From contig CALUPF010000030.1 in the NCBI GenBank assembly GCA_944322545.1, positions 1 to 54,071 on the forward strand: a stretch of 54,071 nucleotides of DNA, written 5' to 3'. Below, piece by piece: positions 40,766 through 49,249 of this stretch. The translations under genes were made by a program, and so were the position numbers. The DNA comes from Candidatus Gastranaerophilales bacterium (GTDB taxonomy: Bacteria; Cyanobacteriota; Vampirovibrionia; Gastranaerophilales; Gastranaerophilaceae). Numbering within the stretch: position 1 is the stretch's first letter; every line of letters starts with the position of its first letter. Below the pieces are notes generated by a model. It ran no database searches. It was given only the letters and a program-made list of their open reading frames with translations, and was not told where the DNA came from.

Positions 40766-41626
40766 TTATCTTATTTTCCCTGATATAACTCGTTTTATAC
40801 CTGATACATCTTCTAGAATTTCAATATCTTGAAATCCGTTTTCATCCAAAATATCTTTAACATAATCTGCTTGATTTATGCCTAGTTCAAATATCAAGTA
40901 TCCTTTATTATTCAAATAGTCTTTAGCTTGTTTTGCTATTTTTATGTAAAATTCTATACCTTTTTCATCATTTGTAAATAATGCGTTCTCTGGTTCGAAG
41001 TCTTTGACTTCAGTTTGAAGATTCTGTTTTTCTTGTGGTGGAATATATGGAGGATTTGAAACTATCATATCGAACTTTTCTCCAGGTCTGATTTTCGAGA
41101 ATAAATCAGATTTTCTAAACAAAGCTTTGTTCATTAAATCAAGATGCATTGCATTATTTAATGATACTTTTAATGCTTCATTTGATATATCTACGCCAAG
41201 CACCTGTGCTTTTGTTAGTTTTGCTATCATGCAGGCAATACAGCCTGTTCCTGTACCAATATCTAAGATTTGTTTAAAGTCATTTTTCTTTATTATTTCA
41301 ACTGCATGTTTTACAAGCAGTTCTGTCTCAGGTCTTGGGATTAGTGTGTCTTGGGTAACATCAAATTTTTGTCCCATAAAAAAGGATTTACCAAGAATTT
41401 GGGCAATAGGTTGTTTTGTTTTTACCCTAGTTTCAATTGTATCTTTGAGTTTCTTTAAGTCGTTTGGGTCAGGCATTATACCTAAAATTAGGTCTTTTGG
41501 TGTTATGCCGCTAATAATTTCTATTGCAAAGCTTATTTCAGCTTCTGCTTCATTTATTTCAAACCCATTATTTGTGTATAGTTCAATCAAGTCCTTTTTG
41601 AGGAGATATCTTTGATTCTGCGTCAT
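40766..41626 (-). CDS. prmC: Release factor glutamine methyltransferase
   Basis: PrmC (HemK) methylates the glutamine of the GGQ motif in release factors RF1 and RF2. The 286-residue protein has the N-terminal helical domain, the target-recognition PIAQILGKSFFMGQKF and LIPRPETELLV segments, the SAM loop LDIGTGTGCIACMIA (about 121-135) and the catalytic NPPYIPP (about 191-197). The usual partner prfA is not in the window. Its start lies inside the preceding 171-residue gene (44-bp overlap), so translation is probably coupled. Confidence 0.95.
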   Translation of the reverse strand: MTQNQRYLLKKDLIELYTNNGFEINEAEAEISFAIEIISGITPKDLILGIMPDPNDLKKLKDTIETRVKTKQPIAQILGKSFFMGQKFDVTQDTLIPRPETELLVKHAVEIIKKNDFKQILDIGTGTGCIACMIAKLTKAQVLGVDISNEALKVSLNNAMHLDLMNKALFRKSDLFSKIRPGEKFDMIVSNPPYIPPQEKQNLQTEVKDFEPENALFTNDEKGIEFYIKIAKQAKDYLNNKGYLIFELGINQADYVKDILDENGFQDIEILEDVSGIKRVISGKIR

Positions 41627-42098
41627 CTAAAATTTTCCCTATGATGTTTTTCAAGTCTAATCTCGATTTTTCTGAAATGTCTTCTTGTTTTATATTATAT
41701 TGCTTACATAGTTTATCGTAATAATAAATTTGTTTTTTTGTTGGTTTTTCTTTAGACATTTTTAGCTCAGAAGCTTTTTTTCTTTGTTCTTTCATGATTT
41801 GTTTTTGTTTTTCAAGAAATGGCTTTTGAGCTTCTTTTATCTCGAGTTGTTTAAGATTTTCTTTTATTAGTATTTTCAATTCTTTAATAAATTGTTCGTT
41901 CTCGAATAATTCAATAATCCATTCAAAGTGGGGATTTTGAACCTCATAGTAGTATTGCTCTTCTTCTATGAATAAATCTAAAATATCATCGATTGATTTT
42001 TTTTGATATTTTTTGACAAAACTTTTCAGAAAGCTAAACAATGAAGCTTTCTGATTTTTTGTTAAATCTAGAAAAAGAGTATTTTTTAAATAGTACAT
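41583..42098 (-). CDS. Hypothetical Lys/Glu-rich protein
   Basis: A 171-residue helical protein. Its C-terminal 50 residues (PTKKQIYYYDKLCKQYNI ... SRLDLKNIIGKILDD) resemble the short module ATxKQxxYYxKLC found at the ends of several uncharacterised and phage-like proteins. The middle is a highly charged coiled coil. It begins two bases after the stop of the 57-residue ORF upstream and overlaps prmC by 44 bp, so all three probably form one transcript. No function assigned. Confidence 0.6.
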   Translation of the reverse strand: MYYLKNTLFLDLTKNQKASLFSFLKSFVKKYQKKSIDDILDLFIEEEQYYYEVQNPHFEWIIELFENEQFIKELKILIKENLKQLEIKEAQKPFLEKQKQIMKEQRKKASELKMSKEKPTKKQIYYYDKLCKQYNIKQEDISEKSRLDLKNIIGKILDDAESKISPQKGLD

Positions 42099-42100
42099 AA

Positions 42101-42274
42101 CTATATTAAATCATTAATATCAAATTTTTTAGACAGCTTAGAGTGTTGAAACTGGGCGAGTTTCTTAAATATTGGATTTGTTGCTTTCTCAAGCTTAGGT
42201 TGTGGAGTCGATGCTTTTTCGACTTCAGTTTTCTCCTGCTCAAGACGCTCTGTGATGTCTATTACTTTCTTCAT
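42101..42274 (-). CDS. Small 57-residue protein
   Basis: An ATG at 42274 opens a frame of 57 codons ending at TAG 42101-42103. The product starts MKKVIDITERLEQEKTEVEK and ends FDINDLI; it is charged and helical with a proline break in the middle. The next gene starts two bases on, a typical operon spacing. TAAAAT on the minus strand lies six bases before the ATG with no Shine-Dalgarno sequence, suggesting a leaderless mRNA that begins the operon with the 171-residue gene and prmC. Homology is unknown; the spacing and codon use support it being real. Confidence 0.5.
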   Translation of the reverse strand: MKKVIDITERLEQEKTEVEKASTPQPKLEKATNPIFKKLAQFQHSKLSKKFDINDLI

Positions 42275-42376
42275 TGTACTATTTTAACTCATGTTTATAT
42301 ATATTGCTATATATATAAAAACATTTTTTCTTTGAAAATTTCAGGTGTGTTAATAAAAGTTAACAAAACAGTTTTG

Positions 42377-44158
42377 CTACGCATTTCTGAGGAAGAATGA
42401 CGCAATTTCTTTTTCAGAGAAGCTATGAACGATAGGTCGTCCATGAGGGCATGTGTAAGGAAGTTTTGTTGTTTTCCATTTTTTTATTAATTCTTCCATT
42501 TGCCATAAATTTAATTCAGCGCCTGCTTTTACAGCTGCTTTGCAAGACATTGTCACTAGCATTTTTTCTTCAAGGTTATCTAAGTCACTATGCAGATTTT
42601 CTAATATATCAGAAATAATATCTTTTACTTTTATGTGAGCGATAGCTTGAGGGATTTTTTTGAACACAATTTCTTTTTGTGAGATTTGTTCAATTCCAAA
42701 TCCAAATTTTTTCAGTTTATCTTCGTTTTCTTTTATCAATACGACATCAGCAGGTTCTAGTTCGATCACATCTGAGATTAAAAGAAGCTGTGATGGAATT
42801 TCTGTATTTTTTAGCTCGTTTTGTAGTTTTTCAAATATGTATCTTTCATCAGCAATGTGTTGATCGACGATTTTTAACTCAGTATCCTCTTCAAAAATTA
42901 TGTAAGTATTTCTATATTGTCCAATTATGTTTATAGTTTCTTGAATCTTAGCTGTTTGAGGAATATCTAGATTTATTTGATTTACATTTAATTCAAAATG
43001 CTTTGTGTTTGTTTGTTTTATTTCTTCAAACTTTTCCTCTGAAACATACACAGTGTCATCATCTTTTGATTCTTGAATTTCATTTGTCTGTGTAATTGTA
43101 TTGTAGTTTTTAGCAAAAGGTATGACGGTTTCAGAAATTGGTGTTTCTTCTTTTTTATATGAAGACAATGCGTCAAGTATTGCACTGTATACAAAATTAA
43201 AAATTTGATTTGGGTTTTGATATCTAACTTCTTTTTTAGTCGGATGAACGTTTACGTCAACGTCTTTAGGTTGTAGTTCTAAATTCAGACAAACAAATGG
43301 ATATTTCCCGTTAGGCAACATGTTTTTATATGCAGTGTCTATCGCTTTTAAAATTACTGGACATTTTACAACCCTGTTATTTACAAATACGTGTATAGAT
43401 TTTTTTGTTGAGCGAGTAAAATCTGGTGTTGAGCAGTATCCTGTAATTTTTATTTTGGATAAGTCATCTGATTTATTAATTTTTTTTAGCTCATTAGCAA
43501 TTGAATTTGAATAAATTTCTGTCAAAACGCAAAGTAAGTCACCGCTTCCTGATGTTTTTAAAGGTGTTTTGCCTTCATTGATTAGAGAAATAGCAACATG
43601 TGGATTTGCTATTGCTATGCTTTGTAGAATTTCTGCAATATAAGAAAGCTCAACTCTTTCAGATTTTAGGAATTTTTGTCTTACCGGGGTGTTATAAAAA
43701 AGATTTTTGACCTCCATAGTTGTTCCTATTGCACAGCCGCACGGTGATTTTTTTACGTTTGATTCTTCACATTCTACGCGCATGCCTGTTTCCAGGTCTT
43801 TTGTTCTGGTTGTACAAATTACTTTTGCGATTGAGATTATACTAGCTAGAGCTTCACCTCTAAAGCCCATTGTATGGATGTCAAAAAGGTCTTCTGCTGA
43901 TGAAATTTTGCTTGTTGCATGTTTTGAAAAAGCGAGTTCTATGTCGTCAGGGTGAATCCCTGAGCCGTTGTCTGAAACTCTAATATCAAGACAGTCTTTG
44001 CTTATTTCCACCTCAACTCTTGTTGCGCCTGCGTCAATTGAGTTTTCGACAAGCTCTTTAACGACAGAAGCAGGTCTTTCAATAACCTCACCTGCTGCTA
44101 TTTGGTTAATCAGTTGTCTTGATAGTTGTTGAATCCTTTTCAAAATTGTTCTCCCCAT
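42377..44158 (-). CDS. mutL: DNA mismatch repair protein MutL
   Basis: MutL links mismatch recognition by MutS to strand incision. The GHKL ATPase domain is clear: ELVENSIDAGAT, DNGSGI, ATSKI and GFRGEALASI in the first 105 residues. The C-terminal domain keeps the nicking-endonuclease motif as DQHIADERYIFE (consensus DQHAxxExxxxE, Ala replaced by Ile) together with SCKAAVKAG and CPHGRP, so it is probably the endonuclease type used by bacteria without MutH. The ATG at 44158 follows AAAGGGG closely; a TTG at 44140 (KRIQQLS) with GGGGAG upstream is an alternative start matching the usual N-terminus better. mutS is not in the window. Confidence 0.94.
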   Translation of the reverse strand: MGRTILKRIQQLSRQLINQIAAGEVIERPASVVKELVENSIDAGATRVEVEISKDCLDIRVSDNGSGIHPDDIELAFSKHATSKISSAEDLFDIHTMGFRGEALASIISIAKVICTTRTKDLETGMRVECEESNVKKSPCGCAIGTTMEVKNLFYNTPVRQKFLKSERVELSYIAEILQSIAIANPHVAISLINEGKTPLKTSGSGDLLCVLTEIYSNSIANELKKINKSDDLSKIKITGYCSTPDFTRSTKKSIHVFVNNRVVKCPVILKAIDTAYKNMLPNGKYPFVCLNLELQPKDVDVNVHPTKKEVRYQNPNQIFNFVYSAILDALSSYKKEETPISETVIPFAKNYNTITQTNEIQESKDDDTVYVSEEKFEEIKQTNTKHFELNVNQINLDIPQTAKIQETINIIGQYRNTYIIFEEDTELKIVDQHIADERYIFEKLQNELKNTEIPSQLLLISDVIELEPADVVLIKENEDKLKKFGFGIEQISQKEIVFKKIPQAIAHIKVKDIISDILENLHSDLDNLEEKMLVTMSCKAAVKAGAELNLWQMEELIKKWKTTKLPYTCPHGRPIVHSFSEKEIASFFLRNA

Positions 44159-44195
44159 CCCCTTTGTTAAAACAATTTTATATCAACAGGTTTTA

Positions 44196-44942
44196 ATGTG
44201 CTATATTGTATATGTGAATAACTTACAAAACGAAATAATTAAAACTAAAAAAATATATAAACAGTTGTTTTTCAATGCTCAAGACGCAATTGATAAACAA
44301 CTTAATGCGTTAAAAAGAGCTTCATTGTGCAATCATTGTAAGGAAGATTGCGAAATTGACTTTAATCAAATTAATCTTTTTCAAAAGTTTGAAAAAGGTT
44401 GTAGATACAGATTTTGGCAAGAAGCAGCATTGAATCATCTTGAGAATAAAATTTCTAAAGATATCTATGAAAAAATTCAATTAATTGAGAAAAGAAGACA
44501 GTGTTTTACTTGTGGTCGCTGTACTTCTTGTTGTAGGTTAGCTAGTTCTGAATATTCTTATGAGGAGCTTAAACAAAGGGCTGAAAACGGTGATAAATTC
44601 TCTAAGGAATTCGTGAGTGTTTTTGTTCCTTATAAATCAAAAGAAGAACCAAGAAAGATTTATCCAGATTACATCGCTATGATAGAAGAAAAGTTCTCAG
44701 ATCAAACAGAAGTGTATTTTTACTATTGTCCAAAACTAGGTGATGATGGTCTTTGCACAGATTACGAGAATAGACCTAATATATGTAGAGATTTTCCTAA
44801 TAACCCTTTAGTTGCATTGCCAGAAAAATGTTCTTACAACGAATGGAAACAAGAAGTTGAAATTATGTCTTTAACTTTGCATGCGCTAATTGATATTACT
44901 GGGTTTTATAAAGAAAAATTGAAAGAGCTTTTAAACGATTAA
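44196..44942 (+). CDS. YkgJ-like cysteine cluster protein
   Basis: The protein carries the YkgJ (UPF0153) cysteine set: CFTCGRCTSCCRLASSEYS, then YYCPKLGDDGLCTDYENRPNI with CRDFP, which probably bind zinc or an Fe-S cluster. An extra N-terminal cysteine set (CNHCKEDCEI and KGCRYRFW) gives about 100 residues more than the minimal family member. The first ATG gives 248 residues; a GTG at 44214 (NNLQNE) lies six bases after TATATT (44202-44207) and could be the start of a leaderless message. The molecular role of this family is not established. Its stop overlaps that of hisD in a shared TTAA. Confidence 0.8.
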   Translation: MCYIVYVNNLQNEIIKTKKIYKQLFFNAQDAIDKQLNALKRASLCNHCKEDCEIDFNQINLFQKFEKGCRYRFWQEAALNHLENKISKDIYEKIQLIEKRRQCFTCGRCTSCCRLASSEYSYEELKQRAENGDKFSKEFVSVFVPYKSKEEPRKIYPDYIAMIEEKFSDQTEVYFYYCPKLGDDGLCTDYENRPNICRDFPNNPLVALPEKCSYNEWKQEVEIMSLTLHALIDITGFYKEKLKELLND

Positions 44943-46177
44943 CCTCTTATATCAGAAGCTAGTTTATGAGCGAATAATCCTTCATTTTTTGCAATTATTG
45001 ATGCTGTTTTGGATAGTTCTTTCGCAGCATTTTCATTTGCATATTGATATGTTTGTATTTTTACAAAATCAAACACACTTAAACCACCAGAGTATCTAGA
45101 AACTTTGTTTGTTGGCAATGTGTGATTAGTTCCTGCACAGTAATCACCAAACACTTCTGCTGAATAATTTCCAATAAACAATGAACCGTAGTTTTTGAAT
45201 AATTCAATAGAATTTTGAGCGTTTTTAAAACATATTTCTAGGTGTTCAGGAGCTCTTTTTTCTGAGATTTCAATTGCTTCTTCTAAGTTATCAACAACTA
45301 TTGCATAAGATTTTTCGTAGGAGATTTGTGCTATTTCTTGAGTTTTTAAGTCTTTCAAAAATTCTTTTGCGTATTTATCAACTTCATTTGCAAACTCTTT
45401 TGAAAAACAGATTAAATATGCTCTTGCGTCTTTGTCATGTTCACATTGTGCTAACATATCTGCTGCAACAAATTTGGGGTTAGCGCTATCATCAGCAATG
45501 ATTAAAACTTCAGAAGGCCCTGCTAAAAAATCAATCCCACACTCTCCATAGACTTGTTTTTTTGCAGCAGTAACGAATTTGTTTCCTGGACCTACAATTT
45601 TATCTGCTTTTATTATTGTTTCTGTTCCATATGCCATAGCTGCAATTGCTTGAACACCGCCAACTTTGTATATTTTATTTGCTCCAGCTAGATCACAAGC
45701 GACGATTGTTACGTCTTTGATTTTAGGCGAACAAGCGATTATGTTTTTTACACCAGCTACTTTGGCCGGTACAATCGTCATTACAGCTGTGCTTGGTAAT
45801 GGATAATTTCCTCCAGGGATGTAACAACCGGCTGTTTCTATGGGAATGACTCTGTGACCTATTTTTACGTCGTTAATTTCAGTATCTAGGTCTTTTATGC
45901 AATCAAGTTGTTTATGTGCAAATTCTTCTACATTTTTTATTGCTGTTTTTATTGCAGCTATAGTTTGTTCATCAACATTTTTATATGCATTTTCAATTTC
46001 TTGTTTTGTGACTTCTATATTTTCTATATGTCCATCAAATTTTTTTGTATATTCTATTACAGCTGAGTCTTTTTTTTCTTTTACGTTTTTAATTATTTCA
46101 TTTACAGAGTTTATTGTTTCAAATTCAATGTTTTGAAAAAATGCTTCATCTATATTTTTATATTCAAATATTTTCAT
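44939..46177 (-). CDS. hisD: Histidinol dehydrogenase
   Basis: HisD carries out the last two oxidations of histidine synthesis, using NAD and zinc. The 412-residue protein shows GCYIPGGNYPLPSTAVMTIV, GVQAIAAMAYGTETI, KIVGPGN, the signature GIDFLAGPSEVLIIAD, and LAQCEHD, with the catalytic PEHLEI and the NHTLPT zinc/substrate block later. A GGAG Shine-Dalgarno sequence precedes the ATG. Its start overlaps the rnpA stop by four bases, an unusual neighbour: rpmH-rnpA is normally followed by yidD/yidC. No other his genes are in the window. Confidence 0.97.
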   Translation of the reverse strand: MKIFEYKNIDEAFFQNIEFETINSVNEIIKNVKEKKDSAVIEYTKKFDGHIENIEVTKQEIENAYKNVDEQTIAAIKTAIKNVEEFAHKQLDCIKDLDTEINDVKIGHRVIPIETAGCYIPGGNYPLPSTAVMTIVPAKVAGVKNIIACSPKIKDVTIVACDLAGANKIYKVGGVQAIAAMAYGTETIIKADKIVGPGNKFVTAAKKQVYGECGIDFLAGPSEVLIIADDSANPKFVAADMLAQCEHDKDARAYLICFSKEFANEVDKYAKEFLKDLKTQEIAQISYEKSYAIVVDNLEEAIEISEKRAPEHLEICFKNAQNSIELFKNYGSLFIGNYSAEVFGDYCAGTNHTLPTNKVSRYSGGLSVFDFVKIQTYQYANENAAKELSKTASIIAKNEGLFAHKLASDIRG

Positions 46178-46530
46178 TTGATTTTCTCCAAAAGATTATA
46201 AAAAGACTGTTCAATTGTTTTTAAATTTGTATCAAGAGCTTTTGCTTTAGGTATAAGAATAAAAGACATGTAATTATCCAGTTTTGAGAGCTTTTGATTT
46301 TTTATTCCAAGACGGATACATTCTCTTAGCAGTCTTTTTATTCTGTTTCTTTTAACAGCTCTTTTGTGGAATTTTTTACTTACAACAAAACCATATTTTG
46401 TGGGTAATTCTTTGTCTTTTTTTACCTTGCCCACATATATAGTTATTGTTGAATCAGATATTATATATTTATTTTTATATGTACCTTCGAATGCTCGCGG
46501 GTTTTTAAGCCTATATTTTTTAGGAAGCAT
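46174..46530 (-). CDS. rnpA: Ribonuclease P protein component
   Basis: RnpA assists the RNase P RNA in trimming tRNA 5' leaders. The 118-residue basic protein has the family start (KYRLKNPRAFEGTYKNK), the central FVVSKKFHKRAVKRNRIKRL (RNR motif that contacts the RNA) and LLRECIR. An AAGG ribosome-binding site is present. A terminator-like hairpin lies between it and rpmH upstream, and hisD overlaps downstream. Confidence 0.94.
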   Translation of the reverse strand: MLPKKYRLKNPRAFEGTYKNKYIISDSTITIYVGKVKKDKELPTKYGFVVSKKFHKRAVKRNRIKRLLRECIRLGIKNQKLSKLDNYMSFILIPKAKALDTNLKTIEQSFYNLLEKIK

Positions 46531-46548
46531 TTTTTACCTTTTATACTT

Positions 46549-46585
46549 AAAAACAGGTCTGCTTAGTGAAAACAGACCTGTTTAA
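46549..46585 (-). terminator. Terminator-like hairpin between rpmH and rnpA
   Basis: AAACAGGTCTG (46551-46561) and CAGACCTGTTT (46573-46583) form an 11-bp stem with T5 after it on the minus strand. It would reduce read-through from rpmH into rnpA and hisD, giving much more L34 than RnpA protein. Confidence 0.7.
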
Positions 46586-46615
46586 AAACTCTTCAATTAA
46601 GTTATAACAGTTAAA

Positions 46616-46768
46616 CTAAGCTCTTTTTTTAGCTTGGATAGCAAGTCTATGACGACCTTTTGCTCTTCTTCTGTTGATAACTGTTCTTCCGCCAGGAGTA
46701 GCCATTCTAGCTCTGAATCCGCTGACGTTTTGTCTTTTTCTTTTTGTTCCTTCTAATGTACGTCTCAT
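46616..46768 (-). CDS. rpmH: 50S ribosomal protein L34
   Basis: A 50-residue very basic protein, [20 protein letters not shown] with [17 protein letters not shown] following, is unmistakably L34. TAG at 46616-46618 is the stop. An AAGGAG ribosome-binding site is eight bases upstream. It is the first gene of the rpmH-rnpA-hisD run. Confidence 0.97.
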   Translation of the reverse strand: MRRTLEGTKRKRQNVSGFRARMATPGGRTVINRRRAKGRHRLAIQAKKRA

Positions 46769-46805
46769 TTTATTGCTCCTTGAATTAATTTTTTCGCGTT
46801 ATATC

Positions 46806-46834
46806 ATGATAAAAAAGACATAGACGATTGTCAA
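46806..46834 (-). promoter_or_regulatory. rpmH promoter
   Basis: On the minus strand a consensus TTGACA (46834-46829), a 17-bp spacer and TATCAT (46811-46806) lie about 38 bp ahead of the rpmH ATG. It diverges from proC. Confidence 0.75.
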
Positions 46835-46871
46835 ATACGGATAGTACACGATTTAATAAAGGTTTACACAT

Positions 46872-47684
46872 ATGGATAAAACAATTGGTTTCATTGGCGC
46901 CGGCAAAATGGCTACAGCTATTATAAAAGGTCTTTTACGTTCAGGTCTTTTTGATGACAAACATATAATAGCTTCTGAACCTAATAAAGATTATGCTCAT
47001 AAAGTTGAGAAAGAATTGGGTATAAAAATTGTTCACAATAACAGAGAAGCAGCCGCTGAAGCTGATATTTTATTGCTTGCTGTGAAACCATTTGTTGTGA
47101 AAGAAGTTTTGACAGAAATAGAAGATAAAATCGATGATTCTAAACTAATAATTACTATCGCTGCTGGCATTTCATCTTCAAGAGTTGAAGAAATTCTTGA
47201 AAAAGAAGCTAGAGTGGTAAAAGTTATGCCTAATACACCAGCTCTTTTAGGTGAAGGAATGAGTGCGGTATGTAAAGGTGAGCACGCTACTCAAGAAGAT
47301 TTTGAATGTGTTAAAGAAATTTTCTCAAAAGTGGGAAAAGTTGTTGAAGCCGATGAAAAAGACATTGATGCTATTACTGGTGTAAGTGGCTCTGGACCAG
47401 CTTTTTACTATTACATAATCGATCAAATTGCAAAAGCTGGTGAAAAATTGGGTCTTGATTACAAAACAGCTTTGAAATTATCTGCTCAAACAGCCTTAGG
47501 CTCAGCTAGAATGATCCTTGAATCAGGCGTTGATCCAGAGCAATTGATTGTTAATGTAACGACACCTGGTGGTACAACAGCTGAAGGTAATAAGGTTTTA
47601 AATGAAAGTAATATTTCAGACATTCTTTTTGAGACAGTAAACAAAACTGCTCAAAAATCACACCTTATGAGCAAACAACTTTAA
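46872..47684 (+). CDS. proC: Pyrroline-5-carboxylate reductase
   Basis: ProC reduces pyrroline-5-carboxylate to proline. The 270-residue protein shows the NAD(P) loop GFIGAGKMATAIIKGLL (residues 6-22), LLAVKPF, VMPNTPALLGEGM, and the C-terminal domain with GVSGSGPAFYYYI and TTPGGTTAEG (substrate site). Length is normal. It diverges from rpmH across about 100 bp. No clear terminator follows; bioA begins 200 bp later. Confidence 0.97.
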   Translation: MDKTIGFIGAGKMATAIIKGLLRSGLFDDKHIIASEPNKDYAHKVEKELGIKIVHNNREAAAEADILLLAVKPFVVKEVLTEIEDKIDDSKLIITIAAGISSSRVEEILEKEARVVKVMPNTPALLGEGMSAVCKGEHATQEDFECVKEIFSKVGKVVEADEKDIDAITGVSGSGPAFYYYIIDQIAKAGEKLGLDYKTALKLSAQTALGSARMILESGVDPEQLIVNVTTPGGTTAEGNKVLNESNISDILFETVNKTAQKSHLMSKQL

Positions 47685-47816
47685 TCTGTTTTTTGAATAT
47701 GTTAATAACTATTTCTAAATGCTCTAAATTAGTATCTTGGCTTGGAGCTAAGTTACCTGCTATTACTTTTTTAAGGTTTTACAGTCTGTTTTATAAGCTT
47801 TTTAGGAATTTAATAG

Positions 47817-47832
47817 CATCATCGTAATGATG
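47817..47832. promoter_or_regulatory. Short palindrome upstream of bioA
   Basis: CATCAT-CGTA-ATGATG lies about 52 bp before the bioA ATG. It could be an operator, but it does not match the BirA consensus known to me. The rest of the 200-bp gap (47685-47883) shows a TATAAA-type -10 at 47848-47853 without a clear -35 and no ORF. Confidence 0.3.
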
Positions 47833-47883
47833 TATCAAAGAATTTGTTATAAAATGGTGATGCATTAAAGAAAAGAGAGAAAA

Positions 47884-49239
47884 ATGACTACAAAACAAGA
47901 ATGGATTGAAAAAGATTTAAAATATGTCTGGCATCCAGACACTCAACATAAACAATACGAAGGTAAAGACTTTAAGCCTACAATAATAGAAAAAGGTGAA
48001 GGAATATACCTTTACGATATTGATGGAAATAAATATATAGACGGTGTGTCTTCTTGGTGGGTAAACACTTTAGGACATTCAAATCCTAAGTTGAATAAAG
48101 TTTTGACACAGCAGGCTGAAAAAATAGAACACGTTTTGCTTGCTGATTTTACTCATAAACCAGCAATTGAACTAGCAGAAAAGCTTGTGAAATTGGCAGG
48201 TGAACCTTTTTCAAAAGTTTTTTATTCTGATGATGGATCAACTGCTGTTGAAGTAGCTATAAAAATGGCTTATCAATACTGGTATCAAAAAGGCAAACCT
48301 GAAAAAAAACATTTTGTTTCAATGACAGATTCCTATCATGGAGACACTTTAGGATCTGTTTCTGTTGGTGGTATTGATATTTATAAAGAGATTTTCAAAC
48401 CTTTAGTTTTTGAAACCTTAAAAGTTTGTGCACCATATTGTTATAGATGTCCTAAAAACTGTAAACAAAATGAATGTAATATTGATTGTATAAAAGATGT
48501 TGAACTTCTTTTTGAGAAAAGACACAATGAAATTGCTGCAATCATAGTTGAGCCTTTGGTTCAAGGTGCTGCAGGCATGAGAGTTTACCCTAAAGAATAC
48601 CTCACTAGATTAAGAGCTTTGTGTGATAAATTTGATATCTTGCTGATTGACGATGAAGTTGCTATGGCTTTTGGAAGAACGGGCAAATATTTTGCTTTTG
48701 AACATGCAAATATAAAACCAGATATATTCTGTGTTGCGAAGGGAATTACTGCAGGTTACATACCTTTAGCTGCAACAATAACAACGGATAAAATATACAA
48801 TGAGTTTTATGATGATTTTTCAAAGCTAAAGACTTTTTATCATGGACATAGTTTTACAGGGAATCCAGTAGCTTGTGCAATCGCTGTTGAGAACCTTAAA
48901 ATTATGGAAGAGGAGAATATTATTGAAAATCTTCAGCCTAAAATCGAGTTTTTCAAAAATGAAATTCAAAAACTAAAAGACCTAAAACACGTTGGTGATG
49001 TCCGTCATATAGGTATGATTGGCGCTGTTGAATTAGTAAAAGATAAATTGACGAAAGAACCTTATCCGTTCGAACAAAGAATTGGTCACCAAGTTTTTAA
49101 AACAGCTATGGAATTAGGCGCTATTTTAAGACCAATTGGCAATGTCATATATTTTATGCCCCCATTGATAATTAATGAGATTGAGCTTGAAAAACTCTTA
49201 AAAATAGCATATGATTCAATAAAATCGGTTACGGAATAA
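47884..49239 (+). CDS. bioA: Adenosylmethionine-8-amino-7-oxononanoate aminotransferase
   Basis: BioA converts 7-keto-8-aminopelargonate to 7,8-diaminopelargonate for biotin, using SAM as amino donor. The 451-residue class III aminotransferase begins WHPDTQHKQY and has SSWWVNTLGH (substrate tryptophans typical of BioA), SDDGSTAVEVAIKMA, DSYHGDTLGS, the PLP aspartate in IDDEVAMAFGRTG, and the PLP lysine in CVAKGITAGYIPLA. A cysteine-rich loop CYRCPKNCKQNECNIDC (about 182-198) occurs in related firmicute enzymes. No other bio genes are adjacent; a pilin-like gene follows ten bases later. Confidence 0.93.
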   Translation: MTTKQEWIEKDLKYVWHPDTQHKQYEGKDFKPTIIEKGEGIYLYDIDGNKYIDGVSSWWVNTLGHSNPKLNKVLTQQAEKIEHVLLADFTHKPAIELAEKLVKLAGEPFSKVFYSDDGSTAVEVAIKMAYQYWYQKGKPEKKHFVSMTDSYHGDTLGSVSVGGIDIYKEIFKPLVFETLKVCAPYCYRCPKNCKQNECNIDCIKDVELLFEKRHNEIAAIIVEPLVQGAAGMRVYPKEYLTRLRALCDKFDILLIDDEVAMAFGRTGKYFAFEHANIKPDIFCVAKGITAGYIPLAATITTDKIYNEFYDDFSKLKTFYHGHSFTGNPVACAIAVENLKIMEEENIIENLQPKIEFFKNEIQKLKDLKHVGDVRHIGMIGAVELVKDKLTKEPYPFEQRIGHQVFKTAMELGAILRPIGNVIYFMPPLIINEIELEKLLKIAYDSIKSVTE

Positions 49240-49249
49240 GAGGATTATT

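Noticed and set aside
46480..46505. TTCGAATGC-like string resembling a tRNA T-loop
   Set aside because: It lies within rnpA and no acceptor, D or anticodon stems can be built around it.
47700..47880. Possible riboswitch or BirA operator upstream of bioA
   Set aside because: Only a short palindrome and weak hairpins were seen; no conserved motif of a known biotin or SAM regulatory element was recognised.
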